A DNA stretch of 64,000 nucleotides from Budorcas taxicolor (GCF_023091745.1 NC_068930.1:11554262-11618261); one strand, 5' to 3'; positions 32,695 through 44,830 are shown, counted from the stretch's first letter. Made by a program: numbers and translations. Notes: generated by a model from the sequence alone, not told the origin.

Positions 32695-34872
32695 GTTGTT
32701 ATTCAGTAGCTAAGTCAGGTCCAACTCTCTGCTGTAATCCCATAGACAGCAATATGCCAGTCTTCCCTGTCCTTCACTTTCCCCAGAGTTTCCTCACGTC
32801 CATTGAGTTGGTGATGCCATTCTCATCCTGCCATCCTCTTCTCCTCGTGCCTTCAGTCCTTCCCAGCATTAGGGTCTTTTCCAATTAGTCGGCTCTTCAC
32901 ATCAAATGGCCAAAGTATTGGAGCTTCAGCTTCAGCCTCAATCTTTCCAATGAATATTCACAATTGATTTCCTTTAGGACTGACTGGTTTGATCTCCTTA
33001 CTGTCCAAGGGACTCTCAAGAGTCTTCTTGAGCACCATAATTCAAAAGCATCAATTCTTCGGTGCTCAGCCTTTTTTATGCTCCAACTCTCACATCTGCA
33101 CATGACTACTGGAAAAACCATAGCTTTGACTTATACAGACCTTTGTCAGCAAAGTGATGACTTTGCTTTTCAATACACTGTCTAGATTTATCAGAGCTTT
33201 CCTTCTAAGGAGTAAACGCCTTTTAATTTAATGGCTACAGTCAGCATTTGCAGTGATTTTGGAGCCCAAGGAAAGAAAATCTCTCACTGCTTCCACTTTT
33301 CCCCCTTCTATTTGCCATGAAGTGATGGGACAAGATGCCATGATCTTAGTATTTTAATTTTTAGTTTTAAGCCAGCTTTTTAATTTTCCTCTTTCACCCT
33401 CGTCAAGAAGCTCTTTAGTTCCTCTCTACTTTCTGCCGTTAGAGTGGTATCATCTGTACATCTGAAGTTGTTGATATTTGTCCCAGCAATCTTGATTCCA
33501 GTAGAGTCATCCAGCCTGGGATTTCATGTGATGAATTCTGCATATAAGTTAAATAAGCAGAGTGAAAATATAGTCTTGTTGTACTCCTTTCTCAGTTTTG
33601 AACCAGTCAACTATTCCATGTCTGGTTCTAAATGCTACTTCTTGACCTATATACAGGTTTCTCAGGAGACAGGTAAGGTGGTCTGGTATTCTCACCTCTT
33701 TAAGAATTTTCCACAGTTTGCTGTGATCCACACAGTCAAAAGCTTTAGCTTAGTTAATGAAGCAGAAGTAGATGTTTTTTTTCTGAAACTCCCTTGCCTT
33801 CTCCATGATCCAGTGAACGCTGGCAATTTGATCTCGTGTTCCTCTGCCTCTTTGAAACCCAGATTGTACATCTGGAATTTCTCAGTTCACGTACTGCTGA
33901 AGCCTAGATTGAAGAATTTTGAGCATAATCTTACTTGCATGTGAAATGAATGCAATTGTAAGGTAGTTTGAACATTCTTTAGCATTTCTCTTCTTTGGGA
34001 TTGGAATGAAAACTGACTTTTCCAGTCCTGTGGCCACTGTTGAGTTTTGCAAATTTGCTGACCTATTAAGTGCAACACTTTAATAACATCGCATTTTAGG
34101 ATTTTAAATAGCTTTGATGGAATTCTGTCACCTCCACTAGCTTTGTTCATAGCAACACTTCCTAAGGCCTACTTGACTTCACACTCCAGGATGTCTAGGT
34201 TCTAGGTGAATGACCATGTGGTTTTCTGGGTCATTAAGACCTTTCTTGTACAGTTCTTCTGTGTATTCTTGCCATCACTTCCTAATCTCTTCTGCTTCTA
34301 TTAGGTCCTTACTCTTTCTGTCCTTTATTGCAGTTATCCTTGCAAGAAATGTCCTCTTGGTATCTCCAATTTTATTGAAGAGATCTCTAGTCTTTCCCAT
34401 TCTATTGTTTTCCTCTACTTCTTTGCATTGTTCATTTAAGAAGGCCTTCTTATTTCTCCTTGCTCTTCTCTGGCTCTCTGCATTCAGCTGAGTATACCTT
34501 TCTCTTTCTCTCTTGCCTTTCACTTTTCTTCTTTCCTCAGCTATTTGTAAAGCCTCCTCAGACAACCACTTTGTCTTCTTGCATTTCTTTTACTTAAAGA
34601 TAGTTTTGATCACTGCGTCTTATACAATGTTTTGAACCTGTGTCCATAGTTCTTCAAGAACTCTGTCTACAAAATCGAACACCTTTAATCTATTTATCGC
34701 CTCCACTGTATAATCATAAGAGATTTGACTTAGGTCATAGCTGAATGACCTAGTGGTTTTTGCTACTTTCTTCAAGATCATCCTAAATTTTACAACAAGA
34801 AGCTCTTGATCTGAGCCACATTCAGCTCCAGGTCTTGTTTTTACTGACTGCATAGAGCTTTTACATCTTTGG
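32695..34872 (-). mobile_element. BovB LINE, 2.2 kb, antisense, decayed
   Basis: The 3' end is at 32695 and it runs through the whole RT region into the endonuclease C-terminus at about 34870 (TTGTTTTTACTGACTGCATAG). Surviving minus-strand pieces include NNLYIGQEVAFRTRHG-like sequence (33549-33731), MNKASGGDRIPSKLFKILK (33887-34150) and an endonuclease/RT linker (34620-34853). Several frameshifts and stops separate them. The subfamily looks older than the 50-60 kb copies. It belonged to an element encoding endonuclease plus RT for target-primed retrotransposition. Confidence 0.93.
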
Positions 34873-34904
34873 CTACAAGGAAGTTAATCCATTTGATTAA
34901 GTTG

Positions 34905-34965
34905 GATTTTAAAAAAACCATAGCTTTGATTATATGGACTTTTGTCAGCAAAGTAATGCACATTT
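34905..34965 (-). mobile_element. Short extra BovB fragment, antisense
   Basis: AAAAACCATAGCTTTGATTA and ACTTTTGTCAGCAAAGTAAT repeat a BovB region already present at about 33110-33160. It therefore lies out of order beyond the 5' end of the neighbouring element, as a duplicated scrap or a separate insertion. Confidence 0.75.
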
Positions 34966-35294
34966 CTGCTGCTGTACCAGATTCAGGAGAATACTCATAA
35001 TTGGCTAATTAGATGATTCTCTCTTCTGACCATTCTGGTTGCCTGTCTCAGAGAACATTGGAAATTTGAAACAACAGACTCAATGCATCATTGAGTAGTT
35101 TTCGTACACATTTTTTATAAGCTAAGACTTAAAAAATTGAAACAATACTGTTATAAAACTTTGGGGAACCAATAATCTCTTACTATAATCAAACATCTTT
35201 CAGTGTCCACATGTCCTTAATGATATTGTAATTTTTAGATTGGCTGGTTCAAGCAGGATTATTCCCAAAGACGTAGAGCTATGGATGTTCTCTC

Positions 35295-35605
35295 TTCTTT
35301 TTTTTAAAATTGTGGTAAGTATACTTAAGATGAAATCTACCCTCTTAACAAGTTGCAGGTGTACAATACAATATTATTAACTATAGGCACATGTTATGCA
35401 ACAGATATTCTAGAACTTACCCATCTTACATAATTATGCAACCAGCATGGATGGACCTTGAGGACATTCGGCTAAGTGACACCAACCAGTCATAGAAGAA
35501 CAAAGCCTGTGTGGTTCCACCTATATGAGGCACAGAACATAGTCAAATATCTAGAAGCAGAACAGAATGGTGGTTGCTAGTGGCTGGGAGGAAGAAGAAA
35601 TGAGA
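35295..35605 (-). mobile_element. L1M 3' end with inverted upstream part
   Basis: 35295-35435 is antisense L1M 3' terminus (AATTGTGGTAAGTATACTTA ... ATTATGCAACC). From 35436 the adjoining 3' UTR segment lies in sense orientation (GCATGGATGGACCTTGAGGA ... GAATGGTGGTTGCTAGTGGC). This is the layout expected from a 5'-inverted insertion, but age blurs the ends and no duplication is visible. Confidence 0.55.
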
Positions 35606-35728
35606 AATTGTATGATCTACTTTAGAGGTTTCTGTCCATGTATTTTTGCCTTGCAATTCATTTTTGATGAACCTGGTATTTTTTTTCTTATAAGGTTTTC
35701 CACATTCTGAACTTTGTTATTTTCATCT

Positions 35729-35746
35729 TTTTTTTTTTTTTTTTCT
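35729..35746. repeat. Poly-T tract
   Basis: An uninterrupted T run of about 18, possibly the antisense tail of a decayed retroposon. Confidence 0.8.
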
Positions 35747-35872
35747 CATATCTGCAGTTTCTGTCCGTAGGTTTTTGGATCAGAGTATGATTAGATTCTG
35801 ATTCAATTACTCAGCAAAAAATATTTCATAGGTAGTACCATGTATTTTCCATCAAGAAATACATAATATCTA

Positions 35873-35913
35873 GGTTTGTGTGTGTATGTGTGTGTGCGTG
35901 CGTATGTGTGTGA
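35873..35913. repeat. Imperfect (GT)n microsatellite
   Basis: A GT-rich run broken by A and by GC steps (GTGCGTGCGTATG). Confidence 0.9.
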
Positions 35914-36214
35914 TTTTTTGGGTTTACCTATTATTTTAAAACTCCCTGTCAGCTCTCACCTAGGGATAAAATGATCCTTCTGAACAGTAAGAGCCTCTAA
36001 GATCTCATAGCTAATAACCAGGCAGACTTTTCCAACCAAGTAAGTGTTTGTGCCCAGCTGAGTGATTTCTTCTAAAATTAGTTATGAAACTTCCTAGTAA
36101 TTGAAAAGAGTAATCATGTCAACATACAAACCATGTTGATTCACTCACTGTACTCTTTTGCCAACAGTTAAGGATTATAGATTAAAAATAAGTAACAACG
36201 GTAATGTAGAAAGT

Positions 36215-36440
36215 TATTTATTGTGTGCTCATTACATTATATTCCAGTGATCGTTCTAAGCTCTTTAGTAAATTTACGTTTCCTTCCTTTTTGAGTCTGA
36301 TAAAGTTTTCTAGCCAGGGTTTCTTCTGCTACTACTGAAGATTATAGAGTAACTACTATCAACCAGGCACGGGTCTAAGAACTGGATTCATAAAGGTTAA
36401 ATCACTCACTCAAGGTCACAGACAGGATTTAAATTCTAGG
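36215..36440 (-). mobile_element. MIR SINE, antisense
   Basis: TTATTGTGTGCTCATTACAT, then CGTTCTAAGCTCTTTAGTAA, and later CAAGGTCACAGACAGGATTT mark the two ends of an antisense MIR with a diverged centre. Confidence 0.6.
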
Positions 36441-36480
36441 AGATTCCTTCTGTCTGGTGGCAGTAATCAGGTGAGTCAGG

Positions 36481-37117
36481 TTGGGCACTTACAAGTCCAC
36501 CCAGGAGCTATGGAAGAAGAAGCGCCCTGATGCAGCAGGGCACTTTCTGCTCGCGGTGCGGGGCTGGGTTCTCTACCCACATGTGTCTGTCAGGATCCCC
36601 TGAGCTCTTCACTTGCACAGGGACCCCAGAACCACCCTGGCGACAAGGCACGCAGGCTGGCACACAAGGCCATGAAAGGTTACGGCTTATTTTGGATTCA
36701 TGCACGCTGCGATAGCTGCAAACACCTAGTTCCTAAGGGGACCCCCTGTGGAACCTGTCCACCATAGTGACGGCCCACTCAAGTTTGGGCGGAAGACCTC
36801 AGTCTGTTGTGGAGGAGTGAGCTGGGTGACTGTGGGGCCCTAGGTGTCCTGCTTTCTTACTGCATTGGTAAAGATTCTACCATACCAATTCTTTGAGGTT
36901 ATTCTCATTGATCCCTCCCATGAAGCTATTAGAAGAAACCGTGACAGCCAGTGGATTACCAAGCCAGTCCACAAGCACAAGGAATGCTAGGTTAACATCT
37001 GCAGGCAAAAGGAGCCACAGCTTTGAAAAGGGCCACGAGTTTCACCTCTCTATTGTTCGTTTTTGCTTTGCAGCTTGGAGAAGGTACAGGATGCTCCAGC
37101 TCCACCATTACCACTGA
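36481..37117 (+). pseudogene. RPL15: Processed pseudogene of ribosomal protein L15
   Basis: Intronless relic of the 60S ribosomal protein eL15 (about 204 residues in mammals). The first codon is TTG instead of ATG, followed by LGTYKSTQELWKKK. Then come DKARRLAHKA, VPKGTPCG, CGALGVLLSYCIGKDST, VILIDPSHEAIRRNRDSQW and the C-terminus AAWRRYRMLQLHHYH before a stop at 37115-37117. RPL15 has VILIDPFHKAIRRNPDTQW and AAWRRRNTLQLHRYR in these places. At least two frameshifts and tandem in-frame stops (around 36764-36769) break it. No clear poly-A tail or flanking duplication remains. Coverage from residue 1 to the end without introns indicates retrotransposition of an mRNA. Not functional. Confidence 0.93.
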
Positions 37118-37682
37118 TACTGTGTAGGTAATGTTTGTAAAGTTCTTACATAATAAGTAATTTAGGATACTCCTGTCTACTTAAAAGTGTTTTTTAAAAT
37201 ATGTTCATAAAAACTAATCTTCAGACTCATTGAATGCATTGTCAAATTACGAAAGCTAAAGTGCAATAACGTTTGAAGACTTTATTGTTGGTGATGGTAT
37301 ATCTTCTTCAAATAAGGGAAATGACTTTGCTTTTGTTTGGAAATTGGTATGTCTGTGTTTAAAGTGCTATTTGGTACAATAGGTATAAAATAAATTCTAC
37401 AAAAGGGGAGTGCAGAAACTAGCCACTAGATTTGTTGGTGTATGCAATGAAGCCTACAGCTTTATTGGGTGATGCAATGCTCTGCAGTGTCATGGAGTTT
37501 GGCAAGAACAAGATTTTTAAACAGAATTTTCCTTGGAAATATGAAGGATGTCCTGATCCTTTATCATGATCATATATAGAAAAATAATGAAAGTTGACTA
37601 AGGCCCACATTTTTAGACTTAATTTAATGTTCCATTTATGTAACCACTGCTTCTGAAAGGTGAAAAGTAAAGGTATACCACC
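37118..37682. other. 0.56 kb without a recognised feature
   Basis: No gene or repeat identified. The first part may include the decayed 3' UTR of the RPL15 pseudogene, but no polyadenylation tail is seen. Confidence 0.4.
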
Positions 37683-37740
37683 ATTCCTGGGTTAGGAAGA
37701 TCCCCTGGAGAAGGGGTAGGCTACCTACTCCAGGATTCTT
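37683..37740 (+). mobile_element. Bov-tA fragment cut by a second Bov-tA
   Basis: TGGGTTAGGAAGATCCCCTG to CTACTCCAGGATTCTTG is the middle of a Bov-A body. It stops where an intact SINE head begins, which suggests SINE-into-SINE insertion, although its missing 3' half is not found downstream. Confidence 0.8.
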
Positions 37741-37947
37741 GGGTTTCCCTTGTGGCTCAGCTGGTAAAGAATCCACCTGCAATACGGGAGACCTAGGTTT
37801 GACCCCTGGATTGGGAAGATCTCCTGGAGAAGGGAAAGGCTACCCACTCCAGTATTCTGGCCTGGAGAATTCCATGGACTGTATAGTCCCTGGAGTCATA
37901 AAGAATTGGACGTGACTGAGTGACTTTCACTTTCACCATTTTAAAGA
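37741..37947 (+). mobile_element. Bov-tA SINE
   Basis: Head TTGTGGCTCAGCTGGTAAAG, B box GGTTTGACCCC, body with CTACCCACTCCAGTATTC, end GGACGTGACTGAGTGACTTTC. Confidence 0.94.
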
Positions 37948-38195
37948 GAATTGAATAAACATGTTACAGGTCAGTTCTCTTACAAATGAAACAGCTCCGG
38001 GTTAACCTAAATTAAACTGCCTCGGCCTCCATGGTACCACAGAAGTTTAAATAAAAGGTGGAGTTTGGGGTTTAATCCCATCACTCTGGGATCTGTAGAA
38101 TATGGAACTTCATGCAAATAGTCATTGTATTTATACTGGTGTACACTGAAACTGATGGAAATTGAACATTAGGTAAATGAGAAGGGAATTAGTAG

Positions 38196-38645
38196 CCTAT
38201 GGTTTTTCCTGTGGTCATGTATGGATGTGAAAGTTGGACTGTGAAGAAGGCTGAATGCTGAAGAATTGATGCTTTTGGACTGTGGTATGGAGAAGACTCT
38301 TGAAAGACCCTTGGACTGCAAGGAGATCCAACCAGTCCATTCTAAAGGAGACCAGTCCTGGGTGTTCTTTGGAAGGAATGATGCTAAAGCTGAAACTCCA
38401 GTACTTTGGCCACCTCATGCGAAGAGTTGACTCATTGGAAAAGAATCTGATGCTTGGAGGGATTGGGGGCAGGAGGAGAAAGGGATGACAGAGGATGAGA
38501 TGGCTGGATGGCATCACCAACTCGATGGAGATGAGTTTGGGTAAACTCCAGGAGTTGGTGATGGACAGGGAGGCCTGGTGTGCTGCGATTCATGGAGTCA
38601 CAAAGAGTTGGACACGACTGAGTAACTGAACTGAACTGAACTGAA
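38196..38645 (+). mobile_element. BovB LINE, 3' tail
   Basis: From CTATGGTTTTTCCTGTGGTC to the ACTGAACTGAACTGAACTG tail. It encodes remnants of the C-terminal VVMYGCESW and RRSNQSILKE motifs across a frameshift (GGTATGGAG, where related copies have GGTGTTGGAG). Young-type subfamily. Confidence 0.94.
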
Positions 38646-39150
38646 GGTTTGTAAACTAATCATGCTAGGATAGGGAAATTAGTGTTCATCAGACACCAGT
38701 GTGAGAGGACAGGGAAAGCTTGGGTTCCAAATTTGTGACTATTTTATCTGTAGTAGTAGTTTCTGACCATTATGAACTCTATAAGCTTGGCAGGGGATGA
38801 GGGGGGAATAAGGTTAATTTTATTGAAAGTAACATTGGTAGGTCTAATCAGTGTTGTCCTGGGTCAAGCCATTTTATCCATTCCCATATGGCTACTGAGA
38901 AAAGTAATGTAGCTGGTGTCAATACAAGTATAATTAGTTTCCAGAAAAAAAAAAAATTCTAGGGGGTTTATAAAATAGCCTAAAGTAAATCCATACAGTA
39001 AAATACTGTGTAGTCATAGAAACAAGAAAGGGGAAATTAGCTTCATATACTTTTGTGGTTGATTCTCAGCATGTATGGTTAAGGAAATAAAGCAAATTGG
39101 TGGAAAGTGTTTATAGCACTTAGGTGTCATAGTAACTAAGGAAGATGAAT

Positions 39151-40941
39151 GCAGAGTTCCAGAGAATAGCAAGAGATAAGAAAGTCTTCTTCAGTGATCA
39201 ATGCAAAGAAATAGAGGAAAAGAACAGAATGGGAAAGACTAGAGATCTCTTCAAGAAAATTAGGGATACCAAGGGAACATTTCATGCAAAGATGGGCTCA
39301 ATAAAGGACAGAAATGGTACGAACTCAACAGAAGTAGAAGATGTTAAGAAGAGGTGGCAAGAATACACAGAAGAACTGTTACAACCCAGATAATCATGAT
39401 GATATGATCACTAATCTAGAGCCAGACATCTTGGAATGTGAAGTCAAGTGGGCCTTAGAAAGCATCACTATGAACAAAGCTAGTGGAGGTGATGGAATTC
39501 CAGTGGAGCTATTTCAAATCCTGAAAGATGATGCTGTGAAAGTGCTGCACTCAATATGCCAGCAAATTTGGAAAATTCAGCAGTGGCCACAGGACTGGCA
39601 AAGGTCAGTTTTCATTCCAATCCCAAAGAAAGGCAATGCCAAAGAATGCTCGAACTACCGCACAATTGCACTCATCTCACATGCTAGTAAAGTAATGCTC
39701 AAAATTCTCCAAGCCAGGCTTCAGCAATACGTGAACCGTGAACTTCTAGATGTTCAAGCTGGTTTTAGAAAACGCAGAGGAACCAGAGATCAAATTGCCA
39801 ACATCTGCTGGATCATGGAAAAAGCAAGAGAGTTCCAGAAAAACATCTATTTCTGCTTTATTGACTATGCCAAATCCTTTCACTGTGTGGATCACAAGAA
39901 ACTGTGGAAAATTCTGAAAGAGATGGGAATATCAGACCACCTGACCTGCCTCTTGAGAAATCTGTATGCAGGTCAGGAAGCAACAGTTAGAACTGGACAT
40001 GGAACAACAGACTGGTTCCAAATCGGGAAAGGAGTACGTCAAGGCTGTATATTGTCACCCTGCTTATTTAACTTCTATGCAGAGTACATCATGAGAAACG
40101 CTGGGCTGGAAGAAACACAAGCTGGAATCAACATTGCTGGGAGAAATATTAATAACCTCAGATATGCAGATGACACCACCCTTATGGCAGAAAGTGAAGA
40201 GGAACCGAAAAGCCTCTTGATGAAAGTGAAAGAGGAGAGTGAGAAAGTTGGCTTAGAGCTCAACATTCAGAAAATGAAGATCATGGCATCTGGTCCCATC
40301 ACTTCATGGGACATAGACGGGGAAACAGTAGAAACAGTGTCAGACTTTATTTTTGGTGGCTCCAAAATCACTGCAGATGGTGACCTCAGCCATAAAATTA
40401 AAAGACGCTTACTCCTTGGAAGAAAAGTTATGACCAACCTGGATAGCATATTTAAAGCAGAGACATTACTTTGCTGACTAAGGTCCATCTAGTCAAGGCT
40501 ATGGTTTTCCAAGTAGTCATGTATGGATGTGAGAGTTGGACTGTGAGGAAGGCTGAGCGCCAAAGAATTGAAGCTTTTGAAGTGTGGTGTTGGAGAAGAC
40601 TCTTGAAAGTCCCTTGGACTGCAAGGAGATCCAACCAGTCCATTCTGAAGGAGATCAGCCCTGGGATATCTTTGGAAGGAATGATGCTAAAGATGAAACT
40701 CCAGTACTTTGGCCACCTCATGTGAAGAGTTGTCTCATTGGAAAAGACTCTGATGCTGGGAGGGATTGGGGGCAGGAGGAGAAGGGGACAACAGAGGATA
40801 AGTTGGCTGGATGGCATCACGGACTCGATGGACGTGAGTCTGAGTGAACTCTGAGAGTTGGTGATGGACAGGGAGGCCTGGCGTGCTGTGATTCATGGGG
40901 TCACAAAAAGTCGGACACGACTGAGTGACTGAACTGAACTG
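39151..40941 (+). mobile_element. BovB LINE, 1.8 kb, with 13-bp target duplication
   Basis: 5'-truncated at the sequence encoding MNAEFQRIAR and complete at the 3' end (GACTGAACTGAACTGA). It is flanked by perfect direct repeats AAGGAAGATGAAT at 39138-39150 and 40942-40954. Relative to other copies it has a deletion in the sequence encoding the YKKDLHD stretch near 39380, which shifts the frame, and a frameshift near 40460 at the C-terminus. Sister fragment 38196-38645 lies just upstream in the same orientation. Confidence 0.96.
39341..40477 (+). pseudogene. BovB reverse transcriptase fragment (378 aa)
   Basis: Residual open frame covering nearly all of the RT domain of an RTE-type LINE protein, which copies its own RNA at a nicked target. 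Visible motifs: finger region VFIPIPKKGNAKECSNYRT (about residues 90-108), motif A FIDYAKSFHCVD (about 173-184), motif B GKGVRQGCILSPCLFN (about 230-245) and motif C YADD (275-278). The first motif A aspartate is kept, but the usual second D of AFD is H here. The endonuclease is absent and both ends are frameshifted, so no functional product is expected. Confidence 0.9.
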
Positions 40942-40954
40942 AAGGAAGATGAAT

Positions 40955-42030
40955 ATAAATATACTATATTTACATGTGTGTATAATATATGTATATATGG
41001 CTAGATTGAAACCAAAACCGAAAAATTATATATTACTTAGAGTTAGAGGAGGGATAGAGCAAGGTGAGGGGATAGGAGAGGTGGTTGGTCTTCTTTATTC
41101 TAGTTCTCATTTTGTAGACTTGTAGAAGGAGAGAATCATCTCTAGAGACATTATCAAGGAACAGAAAGAAAGGGATAAAACTATGAGAAATAGAGGTAAT
41201 TACATAAAGATGGCTTTAATATAATTAATTCTTGTAATATTAAATACTACAAACATTAATTATAAATTGTATTACATTAATTGTATTTATATAAGCACAC
41301 ATTATATACATTATTTTGTGTTAATTTAATATTCTTAGAGAGTCATGGAAAATGATACATCCATAAAGTACAACCATCCAAAAGTTTGAGAAATTTTAAA
41401 ATACATAAAATTTTAATTAAATAAGTAAATGGCAAAAGGGCACAATTGAGAAATGAGTTGGACTCAAAGTTCATTCTGAAACATTTCTATTAGAACACAG
41501 TGCATAAGTATAGAGAGACATAAGATAAATATAGAAGAAAATGTAAGAAATCTTTGGACATTGTCACTTCTTTAACATGGAGTTCAAAAGGCGCAGGTAA
41601 AAACTGCTGGATGGAGGGAGGAAGTCCTTGAAGTAGCAGTGAGAGGCTATTCCCCACAATGAAGAAAAGACAGAGCTGTCCAAGGAAGGGTCTCGCTCAT
41701 TTCAAAAGGAAAACAGGAGGAGGTGATCTATATGTCCATATCTATCTTCCATCTATCTTTCCTCTTGACACAACAGATAATATAAGACCGTTTACACTCA
41801 TGTTTTAGCTGGTTTGGTGGTGCTTCACCAGGGCACACAGCATATAACCTGCCATCTAGCAGAAGCTCAGTCAATGGCTACTGCAGAGAAAGTGCATAAA
41901 GCCAGAAGGCTGAAGCTCTGGAGACAATCCCTATTGATTCACAGCTTGCTGTGGGACAGACAGCCTCTGCCTGGTCAGGGACCATCACAGCGCAAGGGAA
42001 GATGCTACACAAGGGGTCAGGAAGCACGGC
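40955..42030. other. 1.1 kb, AT-rich, no gene seen
   Basis: 40970-41430 is very AT-rich (for example ATTAATTATAAATTGTATTA). 41570-42030 is less so and has only an unsupported 104-aa frame. No repeat identified. Confidence 0.4.
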
Positions 42031-42034
42031 TGTT

Positions 42035-42170
42035 GGGTTTGCTCTTTCCGTTAAATAGCTGTGTGACTTTGGGCAAATTTCTAACCCTTGCTAAGCTCCC
42101 ATATTCTTTCCTATTAATACAAAGATAGGAGTTGAATTTGACAATCTCTGAAGCCCTGTCTGGCTTTACC
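42035..42170 (+). mobile_element. MIR SINE
   Basis: AATAGCTGTGTGACTTTGGG is the strongly conserved MIR core. It is followed by ATTTCTAACCCTTGCTAAG and a diverged right half. Confidence 0.8.
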
Positions 42171-44639
42171 TGTCCATGTCCAGTGAAGCTCAACCATTCC
42201 TCCAGCTGTTATTCTTATGTAAAATGGCTTTGATATGACTCCCATCATACTTTCTTCCAATTTCAGGGGATTCTCTGCTTTCTTTCTTTACAAGATAATC
42301 CATCTTATTCAAGGCTGACTCTTAGATAAGTGTCAAGCATTTCTTCGAGACTCTGTGTTGACAAGAAGTCTTGACCTCATGTAATGTAACTTGAGAATTT
42401 CTCCAATGGAAGAAGGTTTCTGTTTTTTAGAAAGTGCAGCTATTCGTGTGTGATGCTTTTCCAATGCTCAGGAAACTACGTTCCACTGTGTCCCGTGCCT
42501 TAGGGACCCTCTCACCCTTTGGCTATCTTTCCATCTATTTGTGGTTCTAGGGGTAGCAGTGTAGTGGTGTGTTGCCTTCTAGAGCCATACTTCACGTTGA
42601 TATGATAACACAGCAATAGAGAAACTGATTGAGAGATTGCTTACTGAGCAACTTCTATGTGCCAGACACTTTCATAATGAAAGTCCTTGGCAGCTTGGGG
42701 AGGAAGGTTTTATTTCTTCTTTAGAGGTGCTGAAATTAAAGGTCAGAAGAGGAGGCATTTGGCCAACCAGAATCTCTGCTCCATCCTCCCTCTTCAGAGC
42801 TACAAAGTTGCAGTGTGATAATTCCCAGGAGGGGAGCCCTCCTCCCCCCTTTCTTAATCTTAGGGAACAGGGAGGCTCTAGACTTAACAACTTTCTCTTG
42901 TGCTGTTTCTTACCATGGACTGTAGCACATTTCCAATATCTCTTAAAATGTTCCTTTGAAAAATATCAAGATGGCATTTCATGTAACAAGATAAGAATTG
43001 CCTTTTTTCCCAACGAAATCTGCCTAACAATTTCTTTCTAACCTGGAAGCTGAGAGGCAAGACCAGAAGGGTTCCTTGTAAGAAAATCTTGTACACGATC
43101 TGTGCTCTTATCTGTAGTGTTGTATTTTCTGAGTGATGGATTGATTTGGGAAGCCCATCCCCCTTCTGTTATTTTAGGAGCTATTGAAATGATGTGCTTC
43201 AGTTTCTGCTTTAAGTTTTTTTAAGGGTAGCCCATGTTTCTTTAACATGATGGATTCCTAGTGCTTTCTTGTTTTTAAACTGGACATTGCCTCTTGATGC
43301 TGTGATGAGTGATACCATTTTGTGGCTGATTAATGTGTCCCAGGCATTTAATAAAGGCCAGAAGCAGGTTAGAGATGGTGCTCAGCACCCTCTAAGAAGA
43401 TCCTCTTAAATTTTTGTTGATGTTGGTGAAACAGAAGTGGAGACAGGTCAGGTTAAATTTCTTGATCACAGAAGGACATTAAACGAGGTTTTCTAACTTA
43501 CCTCACCTTTAATAAAATGAAGTCATCTTATATATTAATATATTAATATTACAGCTGGACTTAAACTCATGAAGACCAAGCTTTACTTAATGGTTAAATC
43601 AAATTGAATCTCAGATTTTATGAGTGATAAAATGACAATAAAACGGGTCTGGTCAGTAAAGATAATAACTTGCTTCAGTACTTTGGATGTAAGTGTTTAA
43701 GGTTTCCATGATAAAACTGTAATTTTATACCCCAAAGTGTGTTAATAACATTAAGTGAGGTAATAGGCAAAGTGCACTGACAATGCAATACCCGCAGGAC
43801 CACAGTAATAGAAATAATTTATAATGTATCAGCAATAAAATCTTTAATGTTATCTCAATTCAGACCAGGCACCATATCTGAGGTTTCAGATTACACATGC
43901 CCCTTCCCTCCCCCTGCAGTGGACACAACTGTTAACCTAAAATAATTAAGAAAATGGTTTTCAGAGTGCAGAAATCTTTCACAATTATGGGTAAAATGAC
44001 CATCTTATTAACTATTTCCACCCCACACTGTCTATGTTTGATTGATAGAGCTTGATTCCAAAGTTAGTAAGTAAGCATTTCTAAAAATAATCCTCTGAAG
44101 CTTTGTAATATATTTATTTCAAAACTAAACGCGTTTCTAACTTTTAACTCACATAAAGGAATATATTTTGAGGACAGAGCTGGCTCTTTGTATGACCATA
44201 AAATTATTTTATTTTGTAAAATGCTGGCTCAACAGTTTTACGGTTCAGAAACTAGTTCCACAAATTGTGCCTTTCTGGAGTCATCTAAAAAAAATGTTTT
44301 CCTAATGATCAAAAATTAAACAATTTTATTGGGTGACTTTACTCATTGTAACTTAGAGGAGTATATCAGCTGATAACAACTTGCTCCAGTGTTTACAGGA
44401 AAGCTGTGACTAAAAAGCTAATCCATAAAGCACAGACCATTTTATAGGACACTTGCTTCTTGTATGGCTTAAAAGCACATTTGCAAATAGACGGGAAATC
44501 TTGAGCTTCAGTTTCTATAGTTTCACTCCATGTTTTTTGCCTCTGTGCCAAATATTCATCTCATAAAATCTATGAGAGAAGCTGCAGAAATTTCATGCTT
44601 AAGTATTCAAACTAACTGTAACAATGATAACAATAATCA
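42171..44639. other. 2.5 kb of repeat-poor DNA, no gene seen
   Basis: No Bov repeats, exons or RNA genes recognised. The 134-aa plus and 72-aa minus frames near 42637-43041 overlap one another and resemble no known protein. Confidence 0.4.
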
Positions 44640-44830
44640 GAATAGCCTATATTTACTGAGTTTACTATGAGCTGATTTCAAATGACATTAGAAGCTCATT
44701 GACTTCATAAAAACACTATCATTATCCCAATCATGTATGAGAGGAAACTCATAAGGAGAAATGTACATTACTCCACCAAGTCCTTGGGCAGTAGGTGGCG
44801 GAGCCATGACTGGAATAAGACAGCCGCACT
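44640..44830 (-). mobile_element. MIR SINE, antisense
   Basis: TATATTTACTGAGTTTACTA, then ACTATCATTATCCCAATCAT, then GGTGGCGGAGCCATGACTGG: an antisense MIR extending into the tRNA-like end. Confidence 0.65.

Noticed and set aside
33444..33944. A 166-aa plus-strand frame
   Set aside because: Antisense shadow of the decayed BovB RT at 32695-34872; the same shadow recurs opposite other BovB copies.
36530..36715. Short zinc-finger-like frame MQQGTFCSRCGAGF
   Set aside because: Out-of-frame translation of the RPL15 pseudogene.
41814..43041. Possible host exons from the 104-aa and 134-aa frames
   Set aside because: No recognisable domain, no matching splice signals; the first overlaps a MIR and the second has an equally long overlapping antisense frame.
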